Shown piece by piece: positions 1-11,670 of a DNA stretch of 64,000 nt (its first letter is position 1; each line of letters opens with the position of its first letter). Position numbers and translations under genes: made by a program. The stretch lies in the NCBI GenBank assembly GCA_036971475.1, contig JBAIZL010000001.1, positions 77,259,271 through 77,323,270 on the forward strand. The letters are read 5' to 3'. Under the pieces are notes generated by a model that was given only the letters and a program-made list of their open reading frames with translations, had not been told where the DNA came from and did no database searches. Source of the DNA: Prosapia bicincta. Taxonomy: Eukaryota; Arthropoda; Insecta; Hemiptera; Cercopidae.

Positions 1-1224
1 AAAGCAGCCTGTGGTGGATCTATACACACCTTTCCAAAAACATTTGCTGGTGTTATGTTTTAATTTAGATTTGATGTTATCTTTTGTATTTTATGGGGCA
101 CGAGTTTCTAGTTTCTTTAAGAAATGGTGCAACCGGTTAGTGCCTGGGTTTTTCCTCTTGACCTCCATAATTGAATTAACTTAGCCGAAAGTATGTAGTT
201 AGGCTAGTAGCGTTCCTACTTAAAATTTTCTCTTCCTCCTCCCCCTAGCACGCGGCCAAACCACACCCCTCACCCCCACATGGTTGCGCGAGGCTATTTT
301 TGTCAAAATGATATAACTGTAAAACTTGGCGTTGACGCTCCAGAAATTAAAAACATTGTTTTATTACACACACACACACACACAAGCGGGTTCGATCTTA
401 GTGTAAAAAAGTGTTTGCATTAACTCACACAAAATGGAGGCAACAGTTCACTTCAAACACCACTTATTTAGCACACGTATGTCTTCAAATATAAAACCTA
501 ACTTACCCCGATTCTTTATAGCTTTAATATAGTGGTGTTCATTTGTTATAGAATCGTTGATTTTAGAATTTAGCGTGTATTGTAAGGTAAGCTTAAGCAT
601 GTATTTTTTCAAAAAATAGTTTTTGGATTGCTTCGTTGTTAAGTTCCAATATTTCCTGAGGTCTTTCTAGATTGCAGGATACGATTTTGTTTGCTATCTC
701 GGTGGCATGTCACGTGAGCATTTTGATCATGGCGTATTTGCATCGCCAAGTAGTATTTCCTCGTGTCTATAGTAGTGGTACGAGGCTAAGTAGTGACATG
801 TAGCAGAGCACAAGTGCAGTAAATCTGTTAGAAGGAAGACTGGTGATTTTAACGTGCATCCGCACAACGCAATGAACAAATAGCGCCAACCTTGGCCGAC
901 TTCTTGGCATAGAGGGCATTAACACCGCGTAAGCAAAGCACTTCGCAACTACTCGCATCTACATTCAGAATACATTTACAGCAATCTTAGGTTACTTCTA
1001 TCTGCCACCAATGCATGTGAACTGTCTCCTTTAATGTGCACTATTCGTTGAATATTAATTTTATCACCATTTTTGCTCTTTGATTCTGCTTCTCCCTAAA
1101 ACTACTGGATTATAACGGATCCACACCCTGTCTATTTTCTTTGCACACACATCATTTTTATCTTAAAGAGCTATATCGCTGGAGTGTCAATCCAACAAAT
1201 CAAGTGAACTATTTATCGTCCCAG
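1..1224. other. No recognisable gene
   Basis: AT-rich sequence with only short, unsupported open frames. A short (CA)n tract lies near 364-383. I see no recognisable domain, RNA gene or element end here. Confidence 0.6.
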
Positions 1225-4200
1225 AAGATTATTATTCAACTTGTGAATACTGACACGGTTAAGGTAAGGATATAAAACCCTTGATCAGGATACAGGAGAT
1301 CATGGTGTCATGTGTGCATTTTCAAGTCGTTGAAATAGACCTATTATCTGTGGAAGATACAAAGAAGTGTCTACCCTTTACGCCTTCTTGTAACAAGAAT
1401 ATTATCATAAAACTTGTGAATACTGACACGGTTAGGGTAAGGATATAAAACCCTTGACCAGGATACAGGAGATCATCGTGTCGTATGCATTTCCAAGTGG
1501 TTGAAACTATCTGTGGAAGATACAAACAAGTATCTACCCTTTACGCCTTCTTGTAACATGAATATTATCATAAAACCTGTGAATACAGACAGGGTTAAGG
1601 TAAGGATATAAAACCCTTGATCAGGATACAGGAGATCATGGTGTCGTGTGCATTTCCAAGTGGTTGAAGTAGACCTACTATCTGTAGAAGATACAAAAAA
1701 GTGTCTACCCTTTACGCCCGCTTGTAACAAGAATATTATCATACAACTTGTGAATACTGACACGGTTAAGGTAAGGATAGAAAACCCTTGATCAGGATAC
1801 AGGAGATCATGTCTTGTGCATTTCCAAGTGGTTGAAGTACACCTACTATCTGTGGATGATACGAAGAGTGTGTCTACTCTTTACGCCCTCTTGTAACAAG
1901 AATATTATCATTTACGTTGTGAATACAGACAGGGTTAAGGTAAGGATATAAAACAATTGATCAGGATACAGGAGATCATGTCTTGTACATTTCCAAGTGG
2001 TTGAAGTACACCTACTATCAGTGGATGATACAAAGAGTGTGTCTACTCTTTACGCCCTCTTGTAACAAGAATATTATCATACACGTTGTGAATACTGACA
2101 CGGTTAAGGTAAGGATATAAAACCCTTGATCAGGATACAGGAGATCATGGTGCCATGTGTGCATTTCCAAGTGGTTGAAGTAGACCTAATATCTGTGGAT
2201 GATACAAAGAAGTGTCTACCCTTTACGCCCTCTTGTAACAAGAATATTATCATTTACGTTTTGAATACAGACAGGGTTAAGGTAAGGATATAAAACCCTT
2301 GATCAGGATACAGGAGATCATGTCTTGTACATTTCCAAGTGGTTGAAGTACACCTACTATCAGTGGATGATACAAAGAGTGTGTCTACTCTTTACGCCCT
2401 CTTGTAACAAGAATATTATCATACACGTTGTGAATACTGACACGGTTAAGGTAAGGATATAAAACCCTTGATCAGGATACAGGAGATCATGGTGTCGTGT
2501 GCATTTCCAAGTGGTTGAAGTAGACCTAATATCTGTGGATGATACAAAGAAGTGTCTACTCTTTACGCCCTCTTGTAACAAGAATATTATCATACACGTT
2601 GTGAATACAGATAGGGTTAAGGTAAGGATATAAAACCCTTGATCAGGATACAGGAGATCATGGTGTCGTGTGCATTTCCAAGTAATTGAAGTAGACCTAA
2701 TATCTGTGGATGATACAAAGAAGTGTCTACTCTTTACGCCCTCTTGTAACAAGAATATTATCATACACGTTGTGAATATTGACACGTTTAAGGTAAGGAT
2801 ATAAAACCCTTGATCAGGATACAGGAGATCATGGTGTCATGTGTGCATTTCCAAGTGGTTGAAGTAGACCTAATATCTGTGGAAGATACAAATAAATGTC
2901 TACCCTTTACGCCCTCTTGTAACAAGAATATTATCATACACGTTGTGAATACAGATAGGGTTAAGGTAAGGATATAAAACCCTTGATCAGGATACAGGAG
3001 ATCATGGTGTCGTGTGCATTTCCAAGTGGTTGAAGTAGACCTAATATCTGTGGATGATACAAAGAAGTGTCTACTCTTTACGCCCTCTTGTAACAAGAAT
3101 ATTATCATACACGTTGTGAATATTGACACGGTTAAGGTAAGGATATAAAACCCTTGATCAGGATACAGGAGATCATGGTGTCGTGTGCATTTCCAAGTGG
3201 TTGAAGTAGACCTAATATCTGTGGATGATACAAAGAAGTGTCTACTCTTTACGCCCTCTTGTAACAAGAATATTATCATACACGTTGTGCATATTGACAC
3301 GGTTAAGGTAAGGATATAAAACCCTTGATCAGGATACAGGAGATCATGGTGCCATGTGTGAATTTCCAAGTGGTTGAAGTAGACCTAATATCTGTGGAAG
3401 ATACAAATAAATGTCTACCCTTTACGCCCTCTTGTAACAAGAATATTATCATACACGTTGTGAGTACACACAGGGTTAAGGTAAGGATATAAAACCCTTG
3501 ATCAGGATACAGGAGATCATTGTGTCATGTTCATTTCCAAGTGGTTGAAGTAGACCTAATATCTGTGGAAGATACAAATAAATGTCTACCCTTTACGCCC
3601 TCTTGTAACAAGAATATTATCATACACGTTGTGAATACACACAGGGTTAAGGTAAGGATAGAAAACCCTTGATCAGGATACAGGAGATCATGGTGTCGTG
3701 TGCATTTCCAAGTGGTTGAAGTAGACCTAATATCTGTGGATGATACAAAGAAGTGTCTACTCTTTACGCCCTCTTGTAACAAGAATATTATCATACACGT
3801 TGTGAATACTGACACGGTTAAGGTAAGGATATAAAACCCTTGATCAGGATACAGGAGATCATGGTGTCGTATGCATTTCCAAGTGGTTGAAGTAGACCTA
3901 ATATCTGTGGATGATACAAAGAAGTGTCTACTCTTTACGCCCTCTTGTAACAAGAATAATATCATACAACGTGTGAATACAGACAGGGTTAAGGTAAGGA
4001 TAGAAAACCCTTGATCAGGATACAGGAGATCATGGTGTCGTATGCATTTCCAAGTGGTTGAAGTAGACCTACTATCTGTGGAAGATACAAATAAATGTCT
4101 ACCCTTTACGCCCTCTTGTAACAAGAATATTATCATTTACGTTGTGAATACAGACAGGGTTAAGGTAAGGATATAAAACCCTTGATCAGGATATAGGAGA

Positions 4201-4690
4201 TCATGGTGTCGTATGTTTTCCAAGTGGTTGAAGTAGACCTAATATCTGTGGATGATACAAAGAAGTGTCTTCTCTTTACGCCCTCTTGTAACAAGAATAT
4301 TATCATTTACGTTGTGAATACAGACAGGGTTAAGGTAAGGATATAAAACCCTTGATCAGGATACAGGAGATCATGGTGTCGTATGTTTTCCAAGTGGTTG
4401 AAGTAGACCTAATATCTGTGGATGATACAAAGAAGTGTCTACTCTTTACGCCCTTTTGTAACATGAGTATTATCATACACGTTGTGAATACTGACACGGT
4501 TAAGGTAAGGATATAAAACCCTTGATCAGGATACAGGAGATCATGGTGTCGTATGCATTTCCAAGTGGTTGAAGTAGACCTAATATCTGTGGATGATACA
4601 AAGAAGTGTCTACTCTTTACGCCCTCTTGTAACATGAATATTATCATACACGTTGTGAATACTGACACGTTTAAGGTAAGGATATAAAAC
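1225..4690. repeat. 171-bp satellite array, about 20 copies
   Basis: Near-identical monomers repeat at about 171 bp (units begin near 1258, 1427, 1594, 1765, 1934, 2103 and so on). Each contains the block ggtaaggatataaaaccctt and the block tttacgccctcttgtaacaa. Because 171 is 3 x 57, minus-strand frames stay open across several monomers and give a spurious-looking 57-residue protein repeat (2360-2785, 2788-3369, 3531-4136, 4330-4737). These frames are interrupted by small indels between blocks, have no common start and show no known domain, so I treat them as a by-product of monomer length. The array ends abruptly near 4690 in unrelated sequence. Confidence 0.95.
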
Positions 4691-5454
4691 ACAGAGACAC
4701 TGATCTTAAATATTCTGGAACGAAATAAGGCACTCAAATGAGACGAGATCCAACAAGATTTGAAAAGTACAAACTAAAATTACGGTAACAAGAGTGAAAG
4801 ACAAAGTAACAACCGAAGACAGATTCTTATGTTCTAACTGGTCAAATATTTTGCAACCACTGAACAAGGATTCAGTGAAGATGTGACTGAGGCGACCTGT
4901 GGCAGGAACCGATTCGGCATTAGTATGTACAAGGTGGAGTCACTGCGGCGAACCCACCGCATCCTCAGATCGCCAAACAAGATTCTCTCGTCCTGTCTAG
5001 GGAAGGTGAAAACCCATCCGGTCGGATTGTTCGCTTCTAAGAAATCGAGCAAGGTCAAGACGGGATCCGCGGACACGAGTGGTTTCGCACGTCGTCAGGG
5101 CGTGCAATCAAGCGTAATTATGCCCTGCAAGCTCGTTCGTTCTAAACACATTGATAAGTCGCCTGAATTAAAGCCAACATTCATGATTCAACGCTGGCCT
5201 TTTTGCAGACGCTGCGCTATATAGCGGTCACAGGCCTTTCTCGTTGCAGCCCTGTTACCTACAATCACATCTCCAACACTACAGTTTTATCATGGATTTA
5301 GTTTCTGATAAAACTAAAAATCCAAAAATATTAAAACCTTCATGGTTGGGACATGCACCCAATGACAGTATACGAACGTCGAGATCCTACAGAGTAGAGA
5401 TTGAGTGAGGAGCATACTAACGAGATCGTGAGGGACCAACTTCGTGTACGAATT
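4691..5454. other. Unique stretch with two overlapping unrecognised frames
   Basis: A minus-strand frame (4834-5076, 80 aa) and a plus-strand frame (4883-5224, 113 aa) overlap here. I recognise no domain in either. Base composition is less AT-rich than the flanks, so this could be a fragment of a host exon or an old element. Nothing decides between the two frames. Confidence 0.3.
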
Positions 5455-5571
5455 TTATGAGGGACACAGTAGGCACATAGAGCCTGTGTGAAGAGCACAG
5501 TAAACTCCTTCGCAAGGGCCGAAATTTTCTAATAATGATAATACAGACAGCCTGGAAAATAGGATAGGGTT

Positions 5572-5959
5572 ATACCTCATGTAGCCAAGATCACACGACA
5601 ACCTTACCCGCCTATCGGGGTACAGAGTGAGATGTATACTCCTTACACCAAGATGTAGAATGACATATTGTAGAGTATAGATTATGTAAGGAACAACTAG
5701 CGACATCGTGAGGAACAGAGAACTTGCTTGAGGAACAATGTACAATCTCCGTGAAGCACAGGGAATATACCTCATGTAGCCAAGATCACACGACAACCTT
5801 ACCCGCCTATCGGGGTACAGAGTGAGATGTATACTCCTTACACCAAGATGTAGAATGACATATTGTAGAGTATAGAATATGTAAGGAACAACTAGCGACA
5901 TCGTGAGGAACAGAGAACTTGCTTGAGGAACAATGTACAATCTCCGTGAAGCACAGGGA
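5572..5959. repeat. 194-bp direct duplication
   Basis: Two nearly identical copies of about 194 bp lie side by side (5572-5765 and 5766-5959). Both run from atacctcatgtagccaagat to a shared end before the 69-bp array. A diverged relative of the first part of this unit lies at 8705-8915, so the unit is a dispersed repeat that was locally duplicated. Confidence 0.85.
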
Positions 5960-6235
5960 AGATATTGGGTGAGAGACACAGGAGGACTTGCATGAGGAAC
6001 AGTGTACAAACTCCATGAAGGACTGGCAAGAGATAGAGTGAAAGACGGAGGGGCACTTGCATGAGGAACAGTGTACAAACTCCGTGAAGCACAGGGAAGA
6101 GATTGGGTGAGAGACACAGGAGGACTTGCATGAGGAACAGTGTACAAACTCCATGAAGGACTGACAAGAGATTGGGTGAAAGACAGAGGGGGACTTGCAT
6201 GAGGAACAGTGTACAAACTGCATAAAGGACGGAGG
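5960..6235. repeat. 69-bp tandem repeat, about 4 copies
   Basis: The phrase acttgcatgaggaacagtgt recurs near 5985, 6055, 6124 and 6193, a period of about 69 bp (3 x 23). This keeps three minus-strand frames open at once (5455-6216, 5807-6223, 5892-6392). Three overlapping open frames over the same bases show that repeat arithmetic, not coding, explains them. More degenerate copies may run to about 6390. Confidence 0.8.
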
Positions 6236-6390
6236 AGAGATTAAACGTGAGAAAGAAGGGGGCTTGCGAGACGAACAATGTACAAAATGTATGAAGGGTG
6301 GAAAAGAGATTGAGTGAAGAACACAGTAGAGGCCTAGTGATGGACGAAAGGAGTTTGCGTGCTCTATAGTGTACGAACTGCTTGAGGGAC

Positions 6391-6786
6391 ACTAGGTAGG
6401 CGAAAAAAGTCTAAGTCGTCACATTGAAAAGCATTAAAGTAAAAAGGTTGTATTTTAGGTCCACTAAGTACTGTGTAAAATTTTAGCTCGAATATATATC
6501 TTTAAACTGCGCAAAAGGCTTTCTCTGCATTTTTTCGAAAAATTCGATTTGTTCACATATTTTTTCAACAAAACCTAGGTATAAAATAAAAACACAGTAG
6601 TGCTTAAGTTGAGTTCAGAAGTACGAATCGCTAGACAAAAATATGAAAGAAATAATTTAATATACTTAAAATGCTCTAATGGCTTAAACCTTTAACAATT
6701 TGAGTAAATTTACAGACTCAACAATATTAAATTTAAAGATAGTTGTGAAACAGGAGTTGTAATCAGTATAAATTGTAAAAACCAGT
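6391..6786. other. No recognisable feature
   Basis: AT-rich sequence between the 69-bp array and the decayed gene at 6787. I see no element end or supported frame. Confidence 0.5.
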
Positions 6787-7830
6787 ATGATGTATAATGA
6801 TATAAATATTGTGAAAGGGAGTGTGTCCGCAGTTCGACAAATACGAATGATCACAGAGAAGAAGAAACATTGCAAGCGTTGTACTTTGAGAGAGATCGAC
6901 CGAATGCTATACATTCAGACAAGAGAAAATGGTTACAAGCATATGCGAGTACATCAATACCATTTGTCACTCATACAAGAGCCTGGTTCAAAATATCTAG
7001 GCTATGTAAATCCTCTATCTGGAAAGAGGATTGACATAACAATTTTTGAATGCAAGACAGAGGAAAACATTACTTTGACTAAACTTGTTTGTGTGGGATG
7101 TGATGGTTGTCAGACAAATACCGTACAAGACAACAGCTTTATATGGATCTAGGGAAAGACTGGGAACACCATTTCAGTTGATAGTGTGCCAACTGCATAC
7201 AAACGAACCTTTTCCTTATTAAAAAAAATTTGTTTGACATATTCAGAATAGTTTCTAGTGGCGAGTGTCCTCCTGGGTTTGGATATAGGAATCCAGGAAC
7301 GATAAATTATGCCAGATGGCTAACGAATGTCAACCCTCTTGAGGCTTTACATTTCTTCAGAATCAGCATCAAACACAATTAAAGAAATGACAGCGTATGG
7401 GGTGAACGTCCATGCACCAAGCTGGTTTTACTGTAGAATGTAATCCAAAATTAAGCTATCGTCTTACTTACTAGAAGACCTAAGGAAAGTTGTAAACAAA
7501 TGTTTGCAGAATAATGGTTACTTCGCACTCTCTAAAAATGTGATAGTGGGAATGCAAATGGCAGTCACGAACACATGCGTCAACTAGCCGTCAAGAGAAT
7601 CATGGCAGCTGCCGTTGCCGGGTCTTCTTCTGTTAGAAGGTTTGAATTTTTTGAGAAATGTTGCTGTTTTAGATTATATCTATATAATTGTTTGGCAGTC
7701 AATAAATATTACCAATTCGCCAAATACAATGCACTTATCACAAGAAGACCTCAAAAGAATTCTGAAGAATGGAGTTTCTGACAATCAAGCTGAAGGTCTG
7801 CTTGTAAAATTGCCAACACACACACACACG
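6787..7830 (+). pseudogene. Decayed copy of an uncharacterised repetitive insect/cnidarian protein family
   Basis: The region reads as one protein only if the frame is changed several times. The first frame is open at 6787-7152 (121 aa, with V-G-C-D-G near its end). A second carries the stretch ending A-R-W-L-T near 7266-7384. A third holds A-P-S-W-F and L-E-D-L-R-K-V-V at about 7396-7590. Two overlapping frames at 7575-7848 hold A-V-K-R-I-M-A and W-Q-S-I-N-I-T. I recall this order of motifs from a widespread uncharacterised family found in many copies in insects and cnidarians, probably transposon-borne, but I cannot name the superfamily. At least four frameshifts or stops make this copy dead. 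No terminal inverted repeats were found. The family match rests on memory and would need a translated search. Confidence 0.55.
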
Positions 7831-8016
7831 CTGAAGAGAGGGGAGTAAATCTTCTCTTCTGTAGACAGGTGTGACTAAATCTTCTCAACAAGTGTGCGAT
7901 GGAGAAAAGAGAGATGGTGTGATCAGATCCAGACTGGCAGATAGAGCCATAAGATGTCAATTTGAGTGAAAAAGAATTTTTAAAGCTGAAACGATTAAAG
8001 TAAATAGCGTACTCTC

Positions 8017-8280
8017 ATGGTTGGATGGATGCGAGGACACAGACGGGGCTCGAAATGCAACCACCTCCTAGTGGTGAGTCTTGGTTGGGTGGATGCGAGG
8101 ACACAGACGGGGCTCGAAATGCAACCACCTCCTAGTGGTGAGTCATGGTTGGGAGGATGCGAGGGAACAGAAGGGGCTCGAAATGCAACCCCCTCCTAGA
8201 GGTGAGTCATGGTTGGGAGGATGCGAGGGAACAGAAGGGGCTCGAAATGCAACCACCTCCTAGTGGTGAGTCTTGGATAG
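8017..8280. repeat. 64-bp tandem repeat, 4 copies
   Basis: Four monomers start at 8017, 8081, 8145 and 8209. Each carries ggatgcgagg, ggggctcgaaatgcaacc and the imperfect palindrome ccacctcctagtggtg. It is GC-richer than its surroundings. The period is not a multiple of three, which explains the pair of overlapping short plus-strand frames here. Confidence 0.9.
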
Positions 8281-8704
8281 TTCTATATGAATTAGAGAAG
8301 AGTTGCACATTAAAGTTGGCATAATACACTTAAACATAAGTTAGATAATTAGTGAAATTACATTTTCAATCAAATATACAAAACATGGAAATACCATTTT
8401 TATAAAAAAAATAAAAAGTATGAAGGGTACCATTTGCGCAGTTAAAGGGTATTAACTTATGGCTATAAAATTTTTTCCATAGCTTCTAGTACGTCTGCAG
8501 TCAACTTTGAGCCCTATCGTGTTCTTATTTTACATTAAAGTTTTTTTGAAAATATATGGGAAAAACTTACCTCAAATTTCAAGTCTCTTGCGCAGTCCAA
8601 AGATATATTTTCGGACTGATATTTTATACAGTACTTAGTGAATCTAAAAAACCAACGTCTTTTATTGACTGCATTTCAATCTGACGATTTTGACTTTTTT
8701 CGGC
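8281..8704. other. No recognisable feature
   Basis: AT-rich sequence with nothing I can assign. Confidence 0.5.
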
Positions 8705-8915
8705 CTACCCTACTGTATGGGCTGTGTGAGGGACACCGTATACCCCATTGCAATGAATATTGTTAATACAGAAATAGGGCTAATTGAAGGACATACACCT
8801 CTAATCTGGAAAACATGGTAGGATTATAACCCATGAACCCTGCCCTCCTACCAGGCACAGAGTGAGGTATCTACTCCTTAAACCAAAGTGTAGAAAAAAT
8901 GTAGAATGATATATT
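8705..8915. repeat. Dispersed repeat related to 5520-5720
   Basis: Shared phrases in the same order (aatacagaaatagggct-like, cctaccaggcacagagtgag-like, ctccttaaaccaaagtgtag-like) link this segment to the 194-bp unit at 5572-5959. It is a single diverged copy. No terminal repeats were identified. Confidence 0.6.
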
Positions 8916-8953
8916 AAGGACACGACAAACGGAAAAGCGCAGATTTTTTTAGA

Positions 8954-9328
8954 TTAGGAGTAAGGAAAAGTTACTGCGCGGTCAGGATCACTTACACAGA
9001 GAAGACGTCCTCCCTTTCGGGGTCGAAGAAAGCGGTATCCCCCCCCCTGTCTATCCGAGATAGTCATTAATATACTCAATATATTGAAAAATTTAACAAC
9101 ATTTTTCTCGAAAGATAAAATGTAACAGTAATCAAGGCTATAAGGTCGTGAATTCAAAAAAGAGTTGAAATAACCCGTCCTTTTAATATCCCGAATAAAT
9201 ATCTCAAGGTAACCTTGGAATGATATAGTTTTTTTGGAACCACAGCTCTCCTTAGAGACACCTATATCATCACTGACACAACCTCTACGTATAGCCAGGC
9301 AGAGTCCATGAGAAGGAACATTCGTCAT
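8954..9328 (-). other. Unrecognised 124-aa open frame
   Basis: This is the longest frame in a unique 380-bp stretch. It has a poly(C) run near 9040 and no domain I recognise. A mixed Arg/Ser/Ile composition and the lack of conserved motifs give no reason to call it a gene. It may be non-coding repeat sequence. Confidence 0.2.
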
Positions 9329-9329
9329 C

Positions 9330-10020
9330 TAGGAGACAAAAACTTCAAAGAATCTCAAGTAAATGTTATTTTTATAATGCCAACCAGTACAATAGAACTA
9401 CTTCATTCGTAATTTTAAAATTCATCCTATTTGATTCTTTTAATTTCTCTACTTACGTCATCTTCAATTACTCTCAAGTCGGCAAGATAGAACACCCAGT
9501 GTGAAACTTAAGACATTTAATTATAGGCTAGCGAATAATAGCTGGGCAATAAGTAATTGTTGAGTGTGACAAACGCATCTCGAATATATTAAATTTTAAT
9601 TGTAATCTTCTCTAATTTTAAATTGTCAATACATTTTTATAAAAATCCAAGAAGCTTTCTTTAGTTATTTAAAGTTAAATTTAAAACATATTAGACGTGT
9701 TGAAATTAATTATTAATACATTTTACGATGCACGATGTATGTATAAATTAATTGTTAAATTTAGTGATGCTTGCCGATTATGCGAAAATCAAGCAATAAT
9801 ACCTCGATTAATCAACAGTTATAATGGGGCTTTTTTTGACGTAATGATATAAAAAATGATGTTAAAATATTTATCAGAGAAAGCCAATTTTGTATTAGGC
9901 TACGGTTACACTGCATGCGTGTTCTGACGAAATAGTCCAAATAAGTCAGAACTGTTCTTAAGACATAATGGTTACACTGCTCACGAATTCTGATCAGTTA
10001 CTCCCTGCCTTACAGTGAGA
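9330..10020. other. AT-rich, no recognisable feature
   Basis: Very AT-rich intergenic-looking sequence without supported frames or repeats. Confidence 0.5.
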
Positions 10021-10021
10021 A

Positions 10022-10080
10022 AATGGAGGTGATAGTGACGATTTTTATTAAATTCCTTCTATTACCTCACACTCTCCTTA

Positions 10081-10158
<78 letters not shown>

Positions 10159-10498
10159 ACAAATTTTCAATCGTTAATCAAATACATTTTTATTCCTCCA
10201 ATCCAGTTCAAATACGTATTTTTTAATCTGTTGTAGTTGGCAGCTAATGTTAATACAGTTTTTACAAATATTTATTCTATAATTAAATTATAAAAATTTG
10301 GCGAGTTCAGGTCGGATTCGAACTTAGTATATTCATGTTCGAAATTTAGCTTTTTGGCACTGATCTAACTTTCCCATAGCCTGAGGTTTACTATTTAAAC
10401 ATGTATATGAATTTTTCTTTCGCCCATCTGGTTGTAGTCGAAACTTCCATTGCACAACCTAAACTTCCATTGCCATGGTAACCACACAATATAAAAAA
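10022..10498 (-). mobile_element. tRNA-derived SINE, copy 1
   Basis: This segment aligns along its length with 36215-36608. The shared order is attaaattccttctattacc, gtacaaattttcaatcgtta, ataattaaattataaaaatt, ggattcgaac, and a pair of blocks ending in ggtaaccacacaatat. On the minus strand a good pol III box B (agttcgaatcc) is present with a weaker box A upstream. The two copies are clearly diverged, so the insertions are old. The copy is enlarged by a (TA)n run at 10081-10155. Confidence 0.65.
10081..10155. repeat. (TA)n microsatellite inside SINE copy 1
   Basis: About 72 bp of uninterrupted TA. The matching place in the second SINE copy (near 36270) has only a few TA units, so the run expanded after insertion. 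Confidence 0.95.
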
Positions 10499-10854
10499 TA
10501 ACGTTCAAGGATTAAAAATCAATGGAAAGAATAAAACAATCAAATTTGATTAACGCAATCGAACCTTGCTTTACAAACGGACAATGTGAAAGGAAAGCGA
10601 AAAAAAACTACAATACAATGCAAGCAACTAAAAGAATAAAGCGTATAAATATTAACAAACATAAATAAATAATAGTCCAAAACCATACATAGAAAGGAAA
10701 ATGGAAAACTGCAAGGAAATTTGCTTTCTATTTTTCCACTTAATATTCTTATTCTGGCATATGTACATCGTATATACATATTTATATTAGTTGTAATTAT
10801 AAATTAAATAGAAACTAAAATAATTTTTTTGTTGATTTTAGCAGGAATTGACTT

Positions 10855-10857
<3 letters not shown>
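10499..10857. other. No recognisable feature
   Basis: AT-rich sequence between the SINE and the next (TA)n run. One 79-aa minus frame shows no domain. Confidence 0.4.
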
Positions 10858-10920
<63 letters not shown>

Positions 10921-10978
10921 AATAATAATAAATTAAAAGTATTTCAAAAACAAGAATACTTTTAATGAATATATTTAT

Positions 10979-11025
10979 TCAAAGCTTTTCGCCGATAAAA
11001 TAGTATCAGCATCTTCAGGAAAATA
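10979..11025 (-). ncRNA. Hammerhead-like motif, PLE family 2, left arm
   Basis: Read on the minus strand: C-T-G-A-A-G-A, one extra T, a 7-bp stem II (GCTGATA with TATCGGC, one G-T pair), G-A-A-A, then the palindrome AAGCTT. This is the layout of a type I hammerhead with a minimal stem III. Stem I is weak. PLE tails are known to carry hammerheads. Activity here is unproven. Confidence 0.55.
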
Positions 11026-11373
11026 ATTATCTAATAAAATACTTTTACAAAATTAAATCATATGTACTACAAAGAATCATATGTTTATAAGTATTGCACT
11101 TTATGTAAATTTTTCTATAACATCAATGACTTTATAAATAGTTTGGTGCCTTGATCTCACTTGAATTTGTTCATCAATTAATTTGTCTTTAACTTTATGC
11201 TTATAAATTTCCAATGTTTCAAATATATTCATTTTTAATCCTTTATTTAATTCTTTTATTAATTTCATATTTTCTATTTCCGGAAACTCATGAGTACATA
11301 TGATTACATATGATATGAGTACACTTTGTAGTACATATGATTTAATTTTGTAGAAGTATTTTATTAGATAATT

Positions 11374-11425
11374 ATTTTCCTGAAGATGCTGGTACTATTT
11401 TATCGGCGAAAAGCTTTGAATAAAT
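11374..11425 (+). ncRNA. Hammerhead-like motif, PLE family 2, right arm
   Basis: Mirror copy of the left-arm motif. CTGAAGA lies at 11380-11386, an extra T at 11387, stem II GCTGGTA with TATCGGC (two G-T pairs), GAAA at 11408-11411 and AAGCTT at 11411-11416. The A-to-G change relative to the left arm keeps pairing as a wobble. Confidence 0.55.
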
Positions 11426-11499
11426 ATATTCATTAAAAGTATTCTTGTTTATGAAATATTTTTAATTTATTAACTATATTACAAGAAAACATCACCATA

Positions 11500-11565
<66 letters not shown>

Positions 11566-11670
11566 TATTTGTTTATTGTAATACCAAGAACGTGTAAGCC
11601 AAGATATTATTAATGGAAGGTGGAAGAGCATTATAAGTTAATGAACTATTCGCTGCAAGAGAAGAAAAAG

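Larger units (their letters stand above)
10858..11562. mobile_element. Penelope-like remnant with inverted tails between (TA)n tracts
   Basis: Two long inverted arms (about 10925-11064 and 11321-11475) share the tail with cttcagg and tcggcgaaaagcttt-type blocks. Between them the minus strand (about 11290 to 11105) reads as the C-terminal end of a PLE protein, with E-F-P-E, N-I-F-E-T-L-E-I-Y-K-H-K and a following stop. This is therefore a severely 5'-truncated PLE fragment carrying its own tail plus an inverted copy of that tail at the other side. (TA)n runs at 10858-10916 and 11503-11562 flank it. Each arm holds a hammerhead-like motif. Confidence 0.75.

Noticed and set aside
3531..4136. 201-aa repeat protein with a 57-residue period
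   Set aside because: Explained by the 171-bp satellite period. Blocks are broken by indels and no domain or common start is seen.
5455..6216. 253-aa minus-strand frame rich in Ser/Leu repeats
   Set aside because: It lies over 194-bp and 69-bp repeats, and three different minus frames are open over the same bases.
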